Shown: positions 27,724 through 36,660, counted from the first letter of the stretch. The stretch is 64,000 nt of DNA from Phosphoribacter sp037045055 (GCA_037045055.1 JBAOHJ010000003.1:558001-622000); one strand, 5' to 3'. Translations and numbers: made by a program. Notes: generated by a model not told the origin, from the letters alone.

Positions 27724-27839
27724 GACGCTCACGCTGGCGCGGGGTGGGGCCAGATCAGACCGTCACACCACCCGACACGCCGACCAGGTGGAGCCACCCC
27801 AAGCCGTCATGGTGGGGCCAACTCAGGCTGTCAGAACCA

Positions 27840-27845
27840 GACATC
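27840..27845. repeat. Right target-site duplication (GACATC)
   Basis: Second copy of the 6-bp sequence found at 24700-24705, immediately outside the right CA end of the IS. Confidence 0.85.
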
Positions 27846-28294
27846 TCGACGCATCGGGTGTCGCCCATGTTGGCACCGTTAGTGCGAAGTGCGACCAGGC
27901 GCTCCCCGGCGGTCAAGGCGACCGGGTGGACGGTGATTTCGGCCTTGGCTGCCCAAACGTTGAGGGCAAGGACGTGGCTGGCCACGGGGTGGGGCTCGAA
28001 GGCGTGGATCACGGCGCTCGGACAGTGCTTGGCGACATACCTGGTGAAGTAGCCGAAGCCCGCCCCAACGTCGAGAAAGCGAAGCCCGCGTGTGAAGTAC
28101 CGGCGCAGGAATGCGCCCAGGTCAGGCTCCCACGTTCCGGTCTTCTCCAGGCACGGACGCATGACCTCGTCGTCTGCCGCCATCCACAGAGGCCCTGCGT
28201 CCGTTGCGATCCGCACGATCTCCGGCCCGGCATAAGGCCGTGGCAATGTGTTGGTCCGAGCCCTCCTGGGCATGCGGACGGCTGCGGGTTTCAC
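27840..28294 (-). pseudogene. 5' fragment of the FkbM-family methyltransferase split by the IS21 element
   Basis: Starts at GTG 28294 in a GTGA overlap with the upstream acyltransferase stop. It encodes the SAM-binding half: RFLDVGAGFGYFTRYVAKH near residue 75, IHAFEPHPVASHVLALN near 98, and breaks off after GDTRCVEM. Translation now runs on into the IS for 28 more codons (stop at 27755). FkbM enzymes O-methylate sugars or other metabolites. Its loss should remove one methyl group from the surface glycan unless the second FkbM gene (44511) compensates. Confidence 0.92.
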
Positions 28295-29487
28295 AGTTGG
28301 TCACCTCTCGTCGACGCTGGTCGGGGACGAATCAACCGGGCCACCCTGCGCCCCCATGCCTGGCCCGGCGCCTCGACCGCGCGGTAGCTCACTGCCGCGA
28401 AGACGAGCGTGAGTGCGAAGATCATGATCAGACGCGGCACATACCGGTCCTCCGGAGCCGGCCCCTCCAGAGGTCCGCGGCCGTACAGCACGAGAATCAG
28501 CGGGAAGTGCCAGAGGTAGATGCTGTAGCTGCGCTCGCCCAACCACGTGGCCAACCTCCGCAACGCCGAGGGCACCAGCGCTTCCGACTGGGCAGCAACG
28601 ACCAATGCCGGAACCAAGAGCACGACCAGGACGAAGTCGTACACGGCGAAAAGCATGGCATTGCGGTAGTCGGAGGCTTCCTCGATGAATCGCAGGAACA
28701 TCACCCCCGGGACAAGCAGGAGGACGAATCTCATCACACCCAGACGCCGCTTGGCTAGCCAGTCCTTGACCGGCAACCTGGCGTTCTGGAGTGCCCACCT
28801 TGCGCCGATCCCAACCGCGAAGACCGGTAGGGCTCCGATGAACTGACGGGCAAGGAAAAGACTCTTGATCCCTTCCGGCAGGCCGGGCTCACTGCCGAAG
28901 TACAGTGCCCTGATCCAGTCGCCATTCATTGCGATGAACAGACGCCATCCAACACCAACGCCAACGAAAACGAGAAAGGCCAACCGTGGTGAAGCTCGGA
29001 AGGACAGTGCCATGAAAGGCAAAAATGCATACAGCATCACCTCGATGGTGAGCGTCCACAGGGCGCCGTTCACGTTCAACGAGCTCGAGGTGTCAGGAAA
29101 GAGGTACTGCATGAACGTGCCCGACATCACGGTTTGTCGTAATCCTTGCTTGCTCAGCAGGATGGAGGTGTTCGCGAAGAACAGGAAGAGGATGACAACG
29201 TTGACGTAGTATGCGGGAGCGATGCGGAAGAAGCGGCGGATGGCATAAACGCGCAAGGAGGCTCGCTGCGGCTTCCAGAACGTCTCGGACAGGAGAAACC
29301 CCGAAAGGAGGAAGAACAGATCGACACCGAAGGTGCCGAAGCCTTCGACGATCCAGTAGCCGCGAAAGCGGGGCTGGTTCGATAATGACCAAGAATGGTG
29401 AACCACCACGGCCATGGCCGCGATTCCCCGCAACGCTTCGATGCCTGGAAACCAGGTTGCCGTGCCAGCGGTGTCGGTCCTAGACAC
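28291..29487 (-). CDS. Acyltransferase 3 family membrane O-acyltransferase
   Basis: 398 residues from the GTG at 29487, which overlaps the upstream glycosyltransferase stop by 8 nt; an in-frame start at 29544 would add 19 residues. These enzymes O-acetylate or O-acylate surface polysaccharides or lipids. Seen: the opening FPGIEALRGIAAMAVVVHHSW with the conserved R and H, FFLLSGFLLSETFW, RRFFRIAPAYYVNV, and about ten hydrophobic segments ending in YSIYLWHFPLILVL. The C-terminus lacks the SGNH domain of the bacterial OafA type. It lies inside a run of coupled genes with the disrupted methyltransferase, so both likely decorate the same glycan. Confidence 0.88.
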   Translation of the reverse strand: MSRTDTAGTATWFPGIEALRGIAAMAVVVHHSWSLSNQPRFRGYWIVEGFGTFGVDLFFLLSGFLLSETFWKPQRASLRVYAIRRFFRIAPAYYVNVVILFLFFANTSILLSKQGLRQTVMSGTFMQYLFPDTSSSLNVNGALWTLTIEVMLYAFLPFMALSFRASPRLAFLVFVGVGVGWRLFIAMNGDWIRALYFGSEPGLPEGIKSLFLARQFIGALPVFAVGIGARWALQNARLPVKDWLAKRRLGVMRFVLLLVPGVMFLRFIEEASDYRNAMLFAVYDFVLVVLLVPALVVAAQSEALVPSALRRLATWLGERSYSIYLWHFPLILVLYGRGPLEGPAPEDRYVPRLIMIFALTLVFAAVSYRAVEAPGQAWGRRVARLIRPRPASTRGDQL

Positions 29488-30640
29488 GACTTGGATAGTT
29501 CCCACGCTTTGTGACCAAGGGGCCCGCGGCGCGCTGTAACGCATCGGCGACCGGTCCCCGATCCAGGAGGTTGACTTGGGTCGGCTGGGCGCCGTCGAAG
29601 AATTCCCGAATCCCCTGCCCTACCTCGAATTCGGGCACCTCGAGGTCGACAATGAAGCCCCGGAATCGCAACTCCACCTTTCCTTCGCGTCCATCGGGCG
29701 ATACGAGGACCCGCACAAAGCTCTCGTCCGCGGTTTGTCGTGGCAACCACCCGACCTCGATAGAGTAGCCGAACTGCTTGCCACCCTGACGCATGATCTC
29801 ACGCATGGCATCGTCTGTTGCCTGCTCGAAGATCCCGCTGGAAGCGAATGCGTCGACCTGACCTCGAAAGAGGGGGTAACGCAAGTCCAAGATGGCTTCG
29901 TTCTCGGGCACGGACGTGGAGTCGCCCGACACGAGCCCGGCATGGATGCTCGACCCGCGCCCCGAGTGATAGACAAAGGTGCCCGGCGCAAGCGCGATTC
30001 GATAACCGGCGGCAAGCGATCGCAAGGACCAGTCGGTTTCCTCGCAGTAACCTCGTCCGAATACGGGGTCCATGACGCCCACGTCGGCAATGACGTGAGC
30101 GGGAATCATGACGCAGAAGGAGATGCCGGCGGGGATATCCATGGCTGCGGCGCCGAAACGCCCTGCCAGGGTGGCACTGAGCCAGTCGACCACGCCCTGG
30201 TCGGCGAGGAAGGTATCCGGGTCCTCGTTGTCCAGCGAGTAGATTGAGACGTTGTTGGACCAGGCCGTCACGGAGCCCACCGCATCCTGAACCACCACCT
30301 TGAGCATCTGGGGCACCAGATTCCGCGGGTAGATGACATCCGAGTTGCTGATGATGACATAGTCGTACTCGTCAGCCTGCGCGGCCAACAGGCCGAGACT
30401 GACGTTGCGCGGGATGCCGAGGTTGCGGGGTGATCGGTAGTAGCGCACTCCCAGCTTGGCCGAAAGGTCGGCAAGCTCCGCGCTCCACCCCGGCTCAGGG
30501 CTGCAGTCGTCCAGGACGAGGATGTCGAGATGGGCGGTTCCGGGGTCCAAACGTACCGCCGATTCCAGGCACCGCGGCACGAAGGCCCGGCCGTTGTAGA
30601 CCGTGACGCACAGGAGCACTCGGGGCGTGGCGCCACTCAC
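29480..30640 (-). CDS. Family 2 glycosyltransferase
   Basis: 386 residues from the ATG at 30640. The GT-A fold shows VLLCVTVYNGRAFVPRCLES, ILVLDDCSPEPG near 40, YRSPRNLGIPRNVSLGL near 70 and the metal-binding stretch VIISNSDVIYPRN near 93. The C-terminal acceptor region has FGRGYCEETDWSLRSLA near 190 with the usual E-[ED]-x-D-W-x-x-R signature. A further 150 residues are beta-rich and unassigned. Linkage and substrate are unknown. It is coupled to the coiled-coil protein gene upstream (4-nt overlap) and to the acyltransferase downstream. Confidence 0.87.
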   Translation of the reverse strand: MSGATPRVLLCVTVYNGRAFVPRCLESAVRLDPGTAHLDILVLDDCSPEPGWSAELADLSAKLGVRYYRSPRNLGIPRNVSLGLLAAQADEYDYVIISNSDVIYPRNLVPQMLKVVVQDAVGSVTAWSNNVSIYSLDNEDPDTFLADQGVVDWLSATLAGRFGAAAMDIPAGISFCVMIPAHVIADVGVMDPVFGRGYCEETDWSLRSLAAGYRIALAPGTFVYHSGRGSSIHAGLVSGDSTSVPENEAILDLRYPLFRGQVDAFASSGIFEQATDDAMREIMRQGGKQFGYSIEVGWLPRQTADESFVRVLVSPDGREGKVELRFRGFIVDLEVPEFEVGQGIREFFDGAQPTQVNLLDRGPVADALQRAAGPLVTKRGNYPSRV

Positions 30641-30945
30641 TTGCGCAGCCTCCGGCGCGCCGCGTTGGCAAGGTGCAGGACGCGGAAGGGGACGTTCCCC
30701 TTGATTCGGCTGAGCTCGGCCTCGGCGGCCCCCAGCCTGAGATGGAGTTGCTGGTTCTCCGTGCGTAGCCGCACCTGCTCCTCGGTGAGTTTGGTCAATC
30801 GGCGGGTGAGGTCCACCACCCGCGCATTGGCCACTTCGAAGTCGACGAGGGCCTGAGTGAGCGAGAGCGCGTCCAGGTCGGCGGGCCGACCACCCGTCGC
30901 TGTCGACGACACCGCACCCGCGTCGGGTCGATCGTCCATAACCAT
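30637..30945 (-). CDS. Small coiled-coil protein encoded within the glycosyltransferase operon
   Basis: 102 residues, or 100 if the second ATG (30939) is used; AGGAGG lies 4 nt before the first and 10 nt before the second, so the second is better spaced. Residues about 25-82 form a heptad pattern (VANARVVDLTRRLTKLTEEQ then VRLRTENQQLHLRL) predicted to coil. The end KGNVPFRVLHLANAARRRLR is basic and amphipathic. Similar coiled-coil plus basic tails occur at the C-termini of bacterial glycosyltransferases and methyltransferases of polysaccharide loci; here it is a separate protein. It may scaffold the neighbouring transferase or attach it to membrane. No enzyme motif. Confidence 0.65.
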   Translation of the reverse strand: MVMDDRPDAGAVSSTATGGRPADLDALSLTQALVDFEVANARVVDLTRRLTKLTEEQVRLRTENQQLHLRLGAAEAELSRIKGNVPFRVLHLANAARRRLRK

Positions 30946-30969
30946 GAATCCTCCTCGATCGACGGGACG

Positions 30970-32931
30970 TCAGCGCTGGGGTTGTGCCAGGAGCGAGCGG
31001 TAGCAGCGCACCAGCCGGTCGGCGGTGAGTTCCCAGGTGTAGGCCGCACCACTTCGCAGCGCAGACTCGATCTGTGCCTCCCGTAGCGAACAGTCCGTGA
31101 GAAGCAGTGCCGCGTCCTCGGCCAGGTCCTCGGGATCCCAGCCGCGAGCGGTCAATGGGGAGTCCGGGAGGACCTCGGCCAACGGGCCGAACCTGGCGTG
31201 GACCGTGGCCGTCCCGAACCGAGCCGCCTCGAACGGCACCAATCCGAAACCCTCGGCCGATGTCGGGTACAGGCAGAGCTCCGCATGACGAAGCAGCCAG
31301 TTGCGTTCTTCAGACGTGACGTCCGGCAGCCGCAAAACGTCCGGGTCGTGGCCGAACCTCGATTCCCCGATCCGGCTCGATCCCTGGGCAACGCCCACCC
31401 CGACCAACAGCAGGGCCAACTCGTGGCCACGGCTGCGCAGCCGACGGAAGACGTCGATGGCCAGGTCTCGGTTCTTGTGCGAGTAGTCGGCGCCCAGGAC
31501 GACAAGGAATCGGCGGGCGATCCAACCCCGCTCCAGCAGGGCGTGCGGCACCGACTCCTCTTCGTCGCCGCTGAGGTGGTCTGTGCCGTTCTGAACCACG
31601 AAGAGGCGATCTCGCTCCGCGGGGAGGCTCTCCAGACGCATCTGGTCTGCGACGTCGTGAGAGATGACGATGCTGCCGTCTGCACGGCGGACGGCATCGG
31701 AGAGCGCGTCGCGGTACTTCAGCCAGATTCCGCCCTTCATGTGGTAGGCCCCGACCTGATAGGCGATCAGGTCCTGCACTGTGACGCAGATGCGATCGGC
31801 GACCTCTCGCCAACGCTCCCACGGGAGATCGCGATCGGGCTGGAAGGGCCGGTGCAGGACGTCCGCCTCATCCGCGGTCTCGAAGCTTAGGGACGGCGTG
31901 ACAATGACCCGGGCCTTCGGATGAGTCAAGACGCGCTCGGCATACCGCGGGACCGCCCCCGGGATTCCGACCCCGACCCAGCACACGTCGTCCCGGCGCG
32001 CGAGGGCGTCAACGAGAGCGAGGATCTGGACCTGGGTGCCGTTCTCGATGGGCCCGAGGGCGGATGCGTCGATGAGCACCCGCAGTCCCATGGTCTTGGC
32101 TCGGGCGACGCTGAAGGCCCGCGAGATAGGAGCGTGTTGGTCCTCTCGGTCCGAGTCGTAGAGCGTCGGAAAGAACCCGTGCCGCTGCTCCAGCGCATCG
32201 CGGGTGGGCTCATGCTGGAGCGGTTCGTCCTCCCACGGGTCCAACTCGAAGGGTCGGGACACATATGTCGATGGGTCGAGGACCGCGCGAAGTCCTCGGC
32301 GCGCACACCGCAGAGACAACTCGGCCAGAGCCACTTCGGGCTGACGGTCGAAGATCGAGTCACACCCGCCCACCATGAGCACCGCGTCGCTGCTGACCAG
32401 GGTGGTCGGGCCGGCCGGGACGGCCGTCGGTGCCGGGCCCGACGCCGGGTCGAGGTCGCGCAGTCGACGGGTCAAGGTGGACTCGTCGTGGCCTTCGACC
32501 GAGTACGGGTTCGGCGAGTTGCGGTACGGGAAGCTGAGGTGGCCGGCCGCGTTGCACAGGAACGAAACAGTGGCGATCCTGGCGTCCGACTCCAGCAGTC
32601 CCAGCGCCGGATCGATCCCGTCCAACGGCAGCAACGTGGGCGAGGTCATCACCAGCAGAGCCCGTGCGCCGGGCAACTCGGCGTGCTGGAGGATCAGCTC
32701 CGAGAGGCTGGCGCTGTTGACGATCCTCAGCCGCGGGTGCGGTGCGACGGCTCGCTCGGCCTCGGCCACGTCCGAGACGGCCAGGTGAACCGACTCAAGG
32801 CCGGGGACCGCCAACAGCCTCATAATGCTGGGCAGCCAAGGTTGGGCCATCCCCAGGCAGTACAACAGCGCCCGGAAGGCGGGACGCGGCTGCCCAGGAG
32901 GTCCTGACTCCTGCGCAGAGGGGTCAGTCAA
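30970..32931 (-). CDS. Two-domain protein with C-terminal family 4 glycosyltransferase
   Basis: 653 residues with a TTG start at 32931, preceded by GGAGG; it overlaps the epimerase stop by 8 nt. Residues about 20-280 resemble a degenerate GT2/GT-A domain (ALLVMTSPTLLPLDGIDPAL, VGGCDSIFDRQPEVALAEL) without a clear D-x-D. Residues about 285-650 form a GT-B transferase: LIDASALGPIENGTQVQI, VVISHDVADQM-like sensor of acceptor side, FLVVLGADYSHKNRDLA, and the nucleotide-sugar E-x7-E site in YPTSAEGFGLVPFEAARF. The second half should transfer a sugar in glycan assembly. The first half may be non-catalytic. Substrates unknown. Confidence 0.82.
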   Translation of the reverse strand: MTDPSAQESGPPGQPRPAFRALLYCLGMAQPWLPSIMRLLAVPGLESVHLAVSDVAEAERAVAPHPRLRIVNSASLSELILQHAELPGARALLVMTSPTLLPLDGIDPALGLLESDARIATVSFLCNAAGHLSFPYRNSPNPYSVEGHDESTLTRRLRDLDPASGPAPTAVPAGPTTLVSSDAVLMVGGCDSIFDRQPEVALAELSLRCARRGLRAVLDPSTYVSRPFELDPWEDEPLQHEPTRDALEQRHGFFPTLYDSDREDQHAPISRAFSVARAKTMGLRVLIDASALGPIENGTQVQILALVDALARRDDVCWVGVGIPGAVPRYAERVLTHPKARVIVTPSLSFETADEADVLHRPFQPDRDLPWERWREVADRICVTVQDLIAYQVGAYHMKGGIWLKYRDALSDAVRRADGSIVISHDVADQMRLESLPAERDRLFVVQNGTDHLSGDEEESVPHALLERGWIARRFLVVLGADYSHKNRDLAIDVFRRLRSRGHELALLLVGVGVAQGSSRIGESRFGHDPDVLRLPDVTSEERNWLLRHAELCLYPTSAEGFGLVPFEAARFGTATVHARFGPLAEVLPDSPLTARGWDPEDLAEDAALLLTDCSLREAQIESALRSGAAYTWELTADRLVRCYRSLLAQPQR

Positions 32932-34015
32932 GGAATCCTCCGTCCGCCAGCCATCTCGCCACGCTGGCGCTGCCCTCGGAGAACGACCACGAGGGCCGAA
33001 AACCTAGCGCTTGAGTCGTCGGTCCGATGTCGGCCACGGCGTGTCGGACGTCGCCGTCGCGGAACTGTCCGCCGACGGCGGGGGTAGGGGCACCGTGGTA
33101 TGCCGCGATGGTCGCGGCCGCCTCGGCGATGGTCGTCACGACGCCGGTCCCGACGTCCAGGACTCGCGGCGGCCCGACCGGCGGACTCGCGATCCCGGCG
33201 GCCAGCACGCTCACCACGTCGTCGATGTAGACGAAGTCACGTCCGACGAGCCCGTCCTCGTATACATCGAGCGTCTGACCCCGCGCGGCCAGCCGGTGAA
33301 ACAGGGTGACGATTCCCGTGTAGGAGTTGTAGGGAGACTGTCCCGGCCCGTAGACGTTCTGCAGCCTGAACACCGACAACGGCACCCCATAGCTTTGAGT
33401 CCAGTTCGCCAGGATGAGTTCTTGGGCGAGCTTCGTCGACCCATAGACGCTGGAGGGATTCGGACACGTCGTGTCGGCGCGAGCCTTGAGCGGAGTGGCC
33501 CGAGCGCCCGAGGGGGTGCGGTGATCCCACTGGGCACGGGCCAGCTGGGCGTGGGACCGTTGTCCGGGGTAAAAGGCTTGCCCGTCATCGCCGACCCACC
33601 CACCTTCGCCATAGACGGCGCGGCTGGAGGCGAGCACGACATGGTCCGGTATGGTGCCGTGCCGCACGAAGGCATCCATCATGACCGTGGTTCCCACGAC
33701 GTTCGCCCTGGCGTGCCGGGTGGATTCGGTCAGCGACTGACCCGTGCCCGTTTCGGCCGCCAGGTGAACCACCAGTCGCGGAGTGATGTCCGCCAGCACC
33801 CGATCCCATACGTGGGGGTCGCACACATCGGCTACCCTCAGATCGATCTCCGGTGGGAGCTGAGCAGGTCGGCGCTGCCGCGGATGGACCTGGTCCAGGA
33901 GACAGTCCACAGCCACGACCCGAAACGGCAGGGTCGTCAGGTAGGGAGCCAACGAGCAGCCGATGAAACCTGCCCCGCCCGTCACGATCACCCCCGGCGG
34001 TCGGGTCCCTTCCAC
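32924..34015 (-). CDS. NAD-dependent sugar-nucleotide epimerase/dehydratase (GalE-like SDR)
   Basis: 363 residues from the GTG at 34015. The Rossmann motif GGAGFIGCSLAPYL opens the chain, followed by DVCDP, VVHLAAETGTGQSL, the catalytic serine region LASSRAVYGEGG and the YxxxK pair in SSVYGSTKLAQE. NVYGPGQSPYNS and DFVYIDDVV are typical of extended SDR epimerases such as WcaG/GalE. An insertion of about 35 residues precedes YGSTK. It is not RmlB, which has a TDE motif in place of the catalytic stretch seen here. The substrate is not decided. The upstream gap 34016-34193 separates it from the preceding gene. Confidence 0.83.
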   Translation of the reverse strand: MEGTRPPGVIVTGGAGFIGCSLAPYLTTLPFRVVAVDCLLDQVHPRQRRPAQLPPEIDLRVADVCDPHVWDRVLADITPRLVVHLAAETGTGQSLTESTRHARANVVGTTVMMDAFVRHGTIPDHVVLASSRAVYGEGGWVGDDGQAFYPGQRSHAQLARAQWDHRTPSGARATPLKARADTTCPNPSSVYGSTKLAQELILANWTQSYGVPLSVFRLQNVYGPGQSPYNSYTGIVTLFHRLAARGQTLDVYEDGLVGRDFVYIDDVVSVLAAGIASPPVGPPRVLDVGTGVVTTIAEAAATIAAYHGAPTPAVGGQFRDGDVRHAVADIGPTTQALGFRPSWSFSEGSASVARWLADGGFLD

Positions 34016-34193
34016 TTGCCGCTCGCCAACCTCTCACAGTGCACCATTGCGACCCCGCCGAAACGGGCGAGTCGCTCAACTGTAGTGCACGCTTTCGGCG
34101 CCACGGGGCAGGCCAGCTGCCGACCTCGCCTGCCGTCACCACTGCCGTGCGCCACGCTCAGACGATTGCCGGTCCCCGATCAGGTGGCGCAGA
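34016..34193. other. 178-bp intergenic region, possible internal promoter
   Basis: The only long gap in this run of minus-strand glycan genes. On the minus strand TACAGT (34079-34084 on the plus numbering) could be a -10 box for the epimerase gene, with about 60 nt of leader. No -35 or terminator hairpin was found. Confidence 0.35.
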
Positions 34194-35417
34194 TCACCTC
34201 TGGGCTTGGCCCCGTCGCCGGCGTTCCACACCACGGACGACCCGCTGCACCATGGGCGCCAACGTGGCAGCCCACTGGTGCTCGGCGAGCACGAAACGCC
34301 GGCCCGCGTAGGCGAGCTCGGCGCGGTGGGCGGGCGCCTCGAACAGGCGCGCCACTGCCGAGGCGAAGTTGTCCAGATCGGCCACTTCGAGGTCTCGGCC
34401 AGGCACGGCGGACAGACCCTCCAGGGCGACGGGCGTGACGATCGTGGCCAGACCCAGGGCTTGGTACTCCAGCACCTTGTTCTGCACACCGGCCCCCAGA
34501 GCCATGGGTGCGACACCGACGCTGGCCCCACGCGCGGCTGCCGCCACATCGGGTACCTCGCCCGTGACCTCGACCCCGGGCAGGGCACGCAGTACGGCCG
34601 CCTTGTCTGCCGGAATCCTGCCGATGACCCGCAGACGCGCTTCGGGGCATCGCAGTCGGACGTCAGGCATGACGTCGACAGCCATCCGGTAGGCCGCGTC
34701 GAAGTTCTGCAGGCTGCACAGGTTGCCGATGAAGACGGCGACCGGCTCGGCTCGGACCTCGGGGGGAGCGAAGGGCATACGCTCCAGGTCGACGCCGTTG
34801 GGACACACCAGGATCTCCCCGCGGGGCTCCTGGTCGCCGAAGAGATACCTCCGGTCCACGTCGCTGACCAGGAAAGAAGCTTCGTACGCGGCCGTGACCC
34901 GCCTTTCGAATGCCCGCAGGCGCCGGTACTCCAGGGCATAGATCCATACCCGGGGATCCCGACCCGCGGTCCTGGACGTCTCGCTGCGGACCCGCTGGTA
35001 GTTGAGCGAGATCGCGTCGGTCATCTCCAGGAAGCGAGGGCCCGGCAGTAGCCGCGCGGCGGCGTCGGTGCGGATCAGGTGGGCGAAGACGCCGTGATGT
35101 CCCGGGTAGACGTGGCGAGCCAGGTCGGCGAAGGCTTGGCACCGGTAGTACGCCACCTGCAGCGGCGTCTGCGTGGGCACCGCGAGGGCGGAATGCAGTC
35201 GGGAGCGCCACGGCGGCAACAGGACCCGGTGGACCTCCCGGAACACCCCGTCCACCGGCTCGTTCAGCTCCTCTCGGGACTCCACGAGGCTGACCAGGGT
35301 CAAATCCACGTGCTCGGCGAGGGTCCGGGCGATGTGGTATATCCGCAGCCGGTCCCCACCGACCACGGGATAGGGCAACCGAGGGGTCAGCATCAGCAGG
35401 CGCGCGCGCTCAGCCAC
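34194..35417 (-). CDS. Family 4 glycosyltransferase
   Basis: 407 residues, GTG start at 35417 with an 8-nt overlap to the upstream transferase stop. The GT-B layout is complete: LLMLTPRLPYPVVGGDRLRI at the start, EMTDAISLNYQRV in the first domain, ILVCPNGVDLERM at the domain border, VAVFIGNLCSLQNFDAAYRM, VGVAPMALGAGVQNKVLEYQ and ALGLATIVTPVALEGL in the second. It resembles sugar transferases found in exopolysaccharide clusters. Donor and acceptor cannot be assigned. It likely shares a transcript with the gene at 35410-36552. Confidence 0.87.
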   Translation of the reverse strand: MAERARLLMLTPRLPYPVVGGDRLRIYHIARTLAEHVDLTLVSLVESREELNEPVDGVFREVHRVLLPPWRSRLHSALAVPTQTPLQVAYYRCQAFADLARHVYPGHHGVFAHLIRTDAAARLLPGPRFLEMTDAISLNYQRVRSETSRTAGRDPRVWIYALEYRRLRAFERRVTAAYEASFLVSDVDRRYLFGDQEPRGEILVCPNGVDLERMPFAPPEVRAEPVAVFIGNLCSLQNFDAAYRMAVDVMPDVRLRCPEARLRVIGRIPADKAAVLRALPGVEVTGEVPDVAAAARGASVGVAPMALGAGVQNKVLEYQALGLATIVTPVALEGLSAVPGRDLEVADLDNFASAVARLFEAPAHRAELAYAGRRFVLAEHQWAATLAPMVQRVVRGVERRRRGQAQR

Positions 35418-36552
35418 TTACCGGCCCCCGGGCCACTGATGCCGCTGCCTGCTCGAACAGGTCCCACATCACTTCGGCGTGGGCGTCGACGTCGCAGTCG
35501 ATGTCGCCGGGCAGCCGGCAGGCCACGGCGCTGACACCGTGGGCGTAGTCAGCAAGATCCGCGGCCATGCCGTCGACGTCCAGGCGCAGCGCGATACCCA
35601 GACCCCCGGCGGCCTCCCGCATCGCCGGATGGTCCCCGTGAAGGACCGGCGTGCCGCACAGCTGGGCCTCCACCAGTGGCATCCCGAACCCCTCATATCG
35701 CGAGGGCAGGACGAAGGCGTCGGCGCCGGCATAAAGGCCTGGAAGATCCTGGGAAGGCACATAGCCCAAACGGTGCAGCCACCCCCGGGACTGTGCCTCG
35801 GCCAGCGCCTGCTCGATCGGGCCGTTCTTCCACCCTGATCGACCGGCGATGGCCAATCTGGGCAACGGGACCTCGCCGGCCCGACACCGCTCGTAGGCAC
35901 GCAGCAGGGTGATGAGGTTCTTCCGGGGCTCTACGGTGCCCGTCGTGAGCAGATAGGGACCGAACAGGCCATAGGTGCCGCGGACGCGCGCGACGTCATC
36001 CCTGGCTGCGAGGCGGAACCCTGGCCCGGCGAGGGGATGCAGGACAACGTCGGGCCGGCGACCGCACACGCGCTCGAGGTCCGCGGCCGTGGCCGCCGAG
36101 ACCGCGACGACCCGACGAGCGACCCGGACCGCGAGTGGCTGGAACAGCGCGCGTCCCACGTAGGAATGCAGCGGCAGGGTGTCCCGGGCAAACCGGTAGA
36201 CCAGGTCGTGGATCGTCACAACGACCGGCAGGTCTCTGGGTCGCCGAGCCGGCACGAGCCCATTGGCGGCCCAGTGCACGTCGAGTCGGTCCTGGCGCAG
36301 CATGGCGGCCAGGTGGGTGTTCTGCCACCACGGGCCGCGGCGGCCACCGGCCAGCACGCGCGGCACCAGGTTCGCCGCCGGGGGATGTTGGACCTCGTGG
36401 TTGCTGTAGAGCATGAACGTGGAATCCGGGTGGCCCCTCGCCATCGACGTGAGGATCGGCAGGATGTAGTTGCCGACACCGGTGGGCTCCGCCACGAGGG
36501 CCGTCGCGTCGATGCCGATGCGTAGCCCCGTCCTGCGTTCGGCGGGTGGCAT
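35410..36552 (-). CDS. Family 4 glycosyltransferase (mannosyl/rhamnosyltransferase-like)
   Basis: 380 residues from the ATG at 36552. Motifs: IGIDATALVAEPTGVGNYIL at the start, VTIHDLVYRFARDTLPLHS near 112, TGTVEPRKNLITLLRAYERC (GT4 fingerprint) near 212, LGYVPSQDLPGLYAGADAFV and LPSRYEGFGMPLVEAQLCGTP (E-x7-E). It is paralogous to the transferase at 38831-39949, sharing the same order of motifs. First gene of a minus-strand set, with TATAGT at 36588-36593 as a good -10 box about 35 nt upstream. The start codon itself lies in a GGCATAC motif. Confidence 0.88.
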   Translation of the reverse strand: MPPAERRTGLRIGIDATALVAEPTGVGNYILPILTSMARGHPDSTFMLYSNHEVQHPPAANLVPRVLAGGRRGPWWQNTHLAAMLRQDRLDVHWAANGLVPARRPRDLPVVVTIHDLVYRFARDTLPLHSYVGRALFQPLAVRVARRVVAVSAATAADLERVCGRRPDVVLHPLAGPGFRLAARDDVARVRGTYGLFGPYLLTTGTVEPRKNLITLLRAYERCRAGEVPLPRLAIAGRSGWKNGPIEQALAEAQSRGWLHRLGYVPSQDLPGLYAGADAFVLPSRYEGFGMPLVEAQLCGTPVLHGDHPAMREAAGGLGIALRLDVDGMAADLADYAHGVSAVACRLPGDIDCDVDAHAEVMWDLFEQAAASVARGPVSG

Positions 36553-36587
36553 ACGTCCCCGTTGCTGCGATGGGAGTGGGTCCGACC

Positions 36588-36593
36588 ACTATA
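36588..36593 (-). promoter_or_regulatory. -10 box (TATAGT) for the leftward glycosyltransferase genes
   Basis: Read on the minus strand in the 108-bp divergent gap between the GT4 gene (36552) and the exporter operon (36661). The predicted leader is about 27 nt. Confidence 0.5.
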
Positions 36594-36645
36594 GGTGAGC
36601 CATCCGGCCCGGCGTCGCTGCCGAGCGATGCCCGACCCGCGGTCC

Positions 36646-36651
36646 TAGAAT
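36646..36651 (+). promoter_or_regulatory. -10 box (TAGAAT) for the Wzm/Wzt operon
   Basis: TAGAAT ends 9 nt before the GTG at 36661, so the leader would be only a base or two. An ATG at 36659 is out of frame. Confidence 0.5.
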
Positions 36652-36660
36652 GTCGGCCAT

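Larger units (their letters stand above)
24706..27839 (-). mobile_element. IS21-family insertion sequence with a passenger gene (3134 bp)
   Basis: The element begins TG at 24706 and ends CA at 27839. The ends are imperfect inverted repeats: TGTCTATGTCAACC against TGGTTCTGACAGCC read from the right. An inner match GGCCCCA plus TGACGGCTTG lies exactly 30 bp from each end (24736-24745 and 27800-27809). It contains istA and istB in the normal coupled order, plus a 127-codon gene after istB. Flanks carry a 6-bp duplication and it interrupts an FkbM methyltransferase gene. The genome octamer CGGCATAC is absent inside, as expected for DNA from elsewhere. Confidence 0.93.

Noticed and set aside
24348..28294. 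Two separate small genes, one with a SAM motif and one without
   Set aside because: They are the two halves of one FkbM gene; the reading frame closes exactly when the IS and one target duplication are removed.
32924..34015. Epimerase considered as RmlB (dTDP-glucose 4,6-dehydratase)
   Set aside because: The catalytic region and insertions fit GalE/WcaG-type SDRs; the TDE signature of RmlB is missing.
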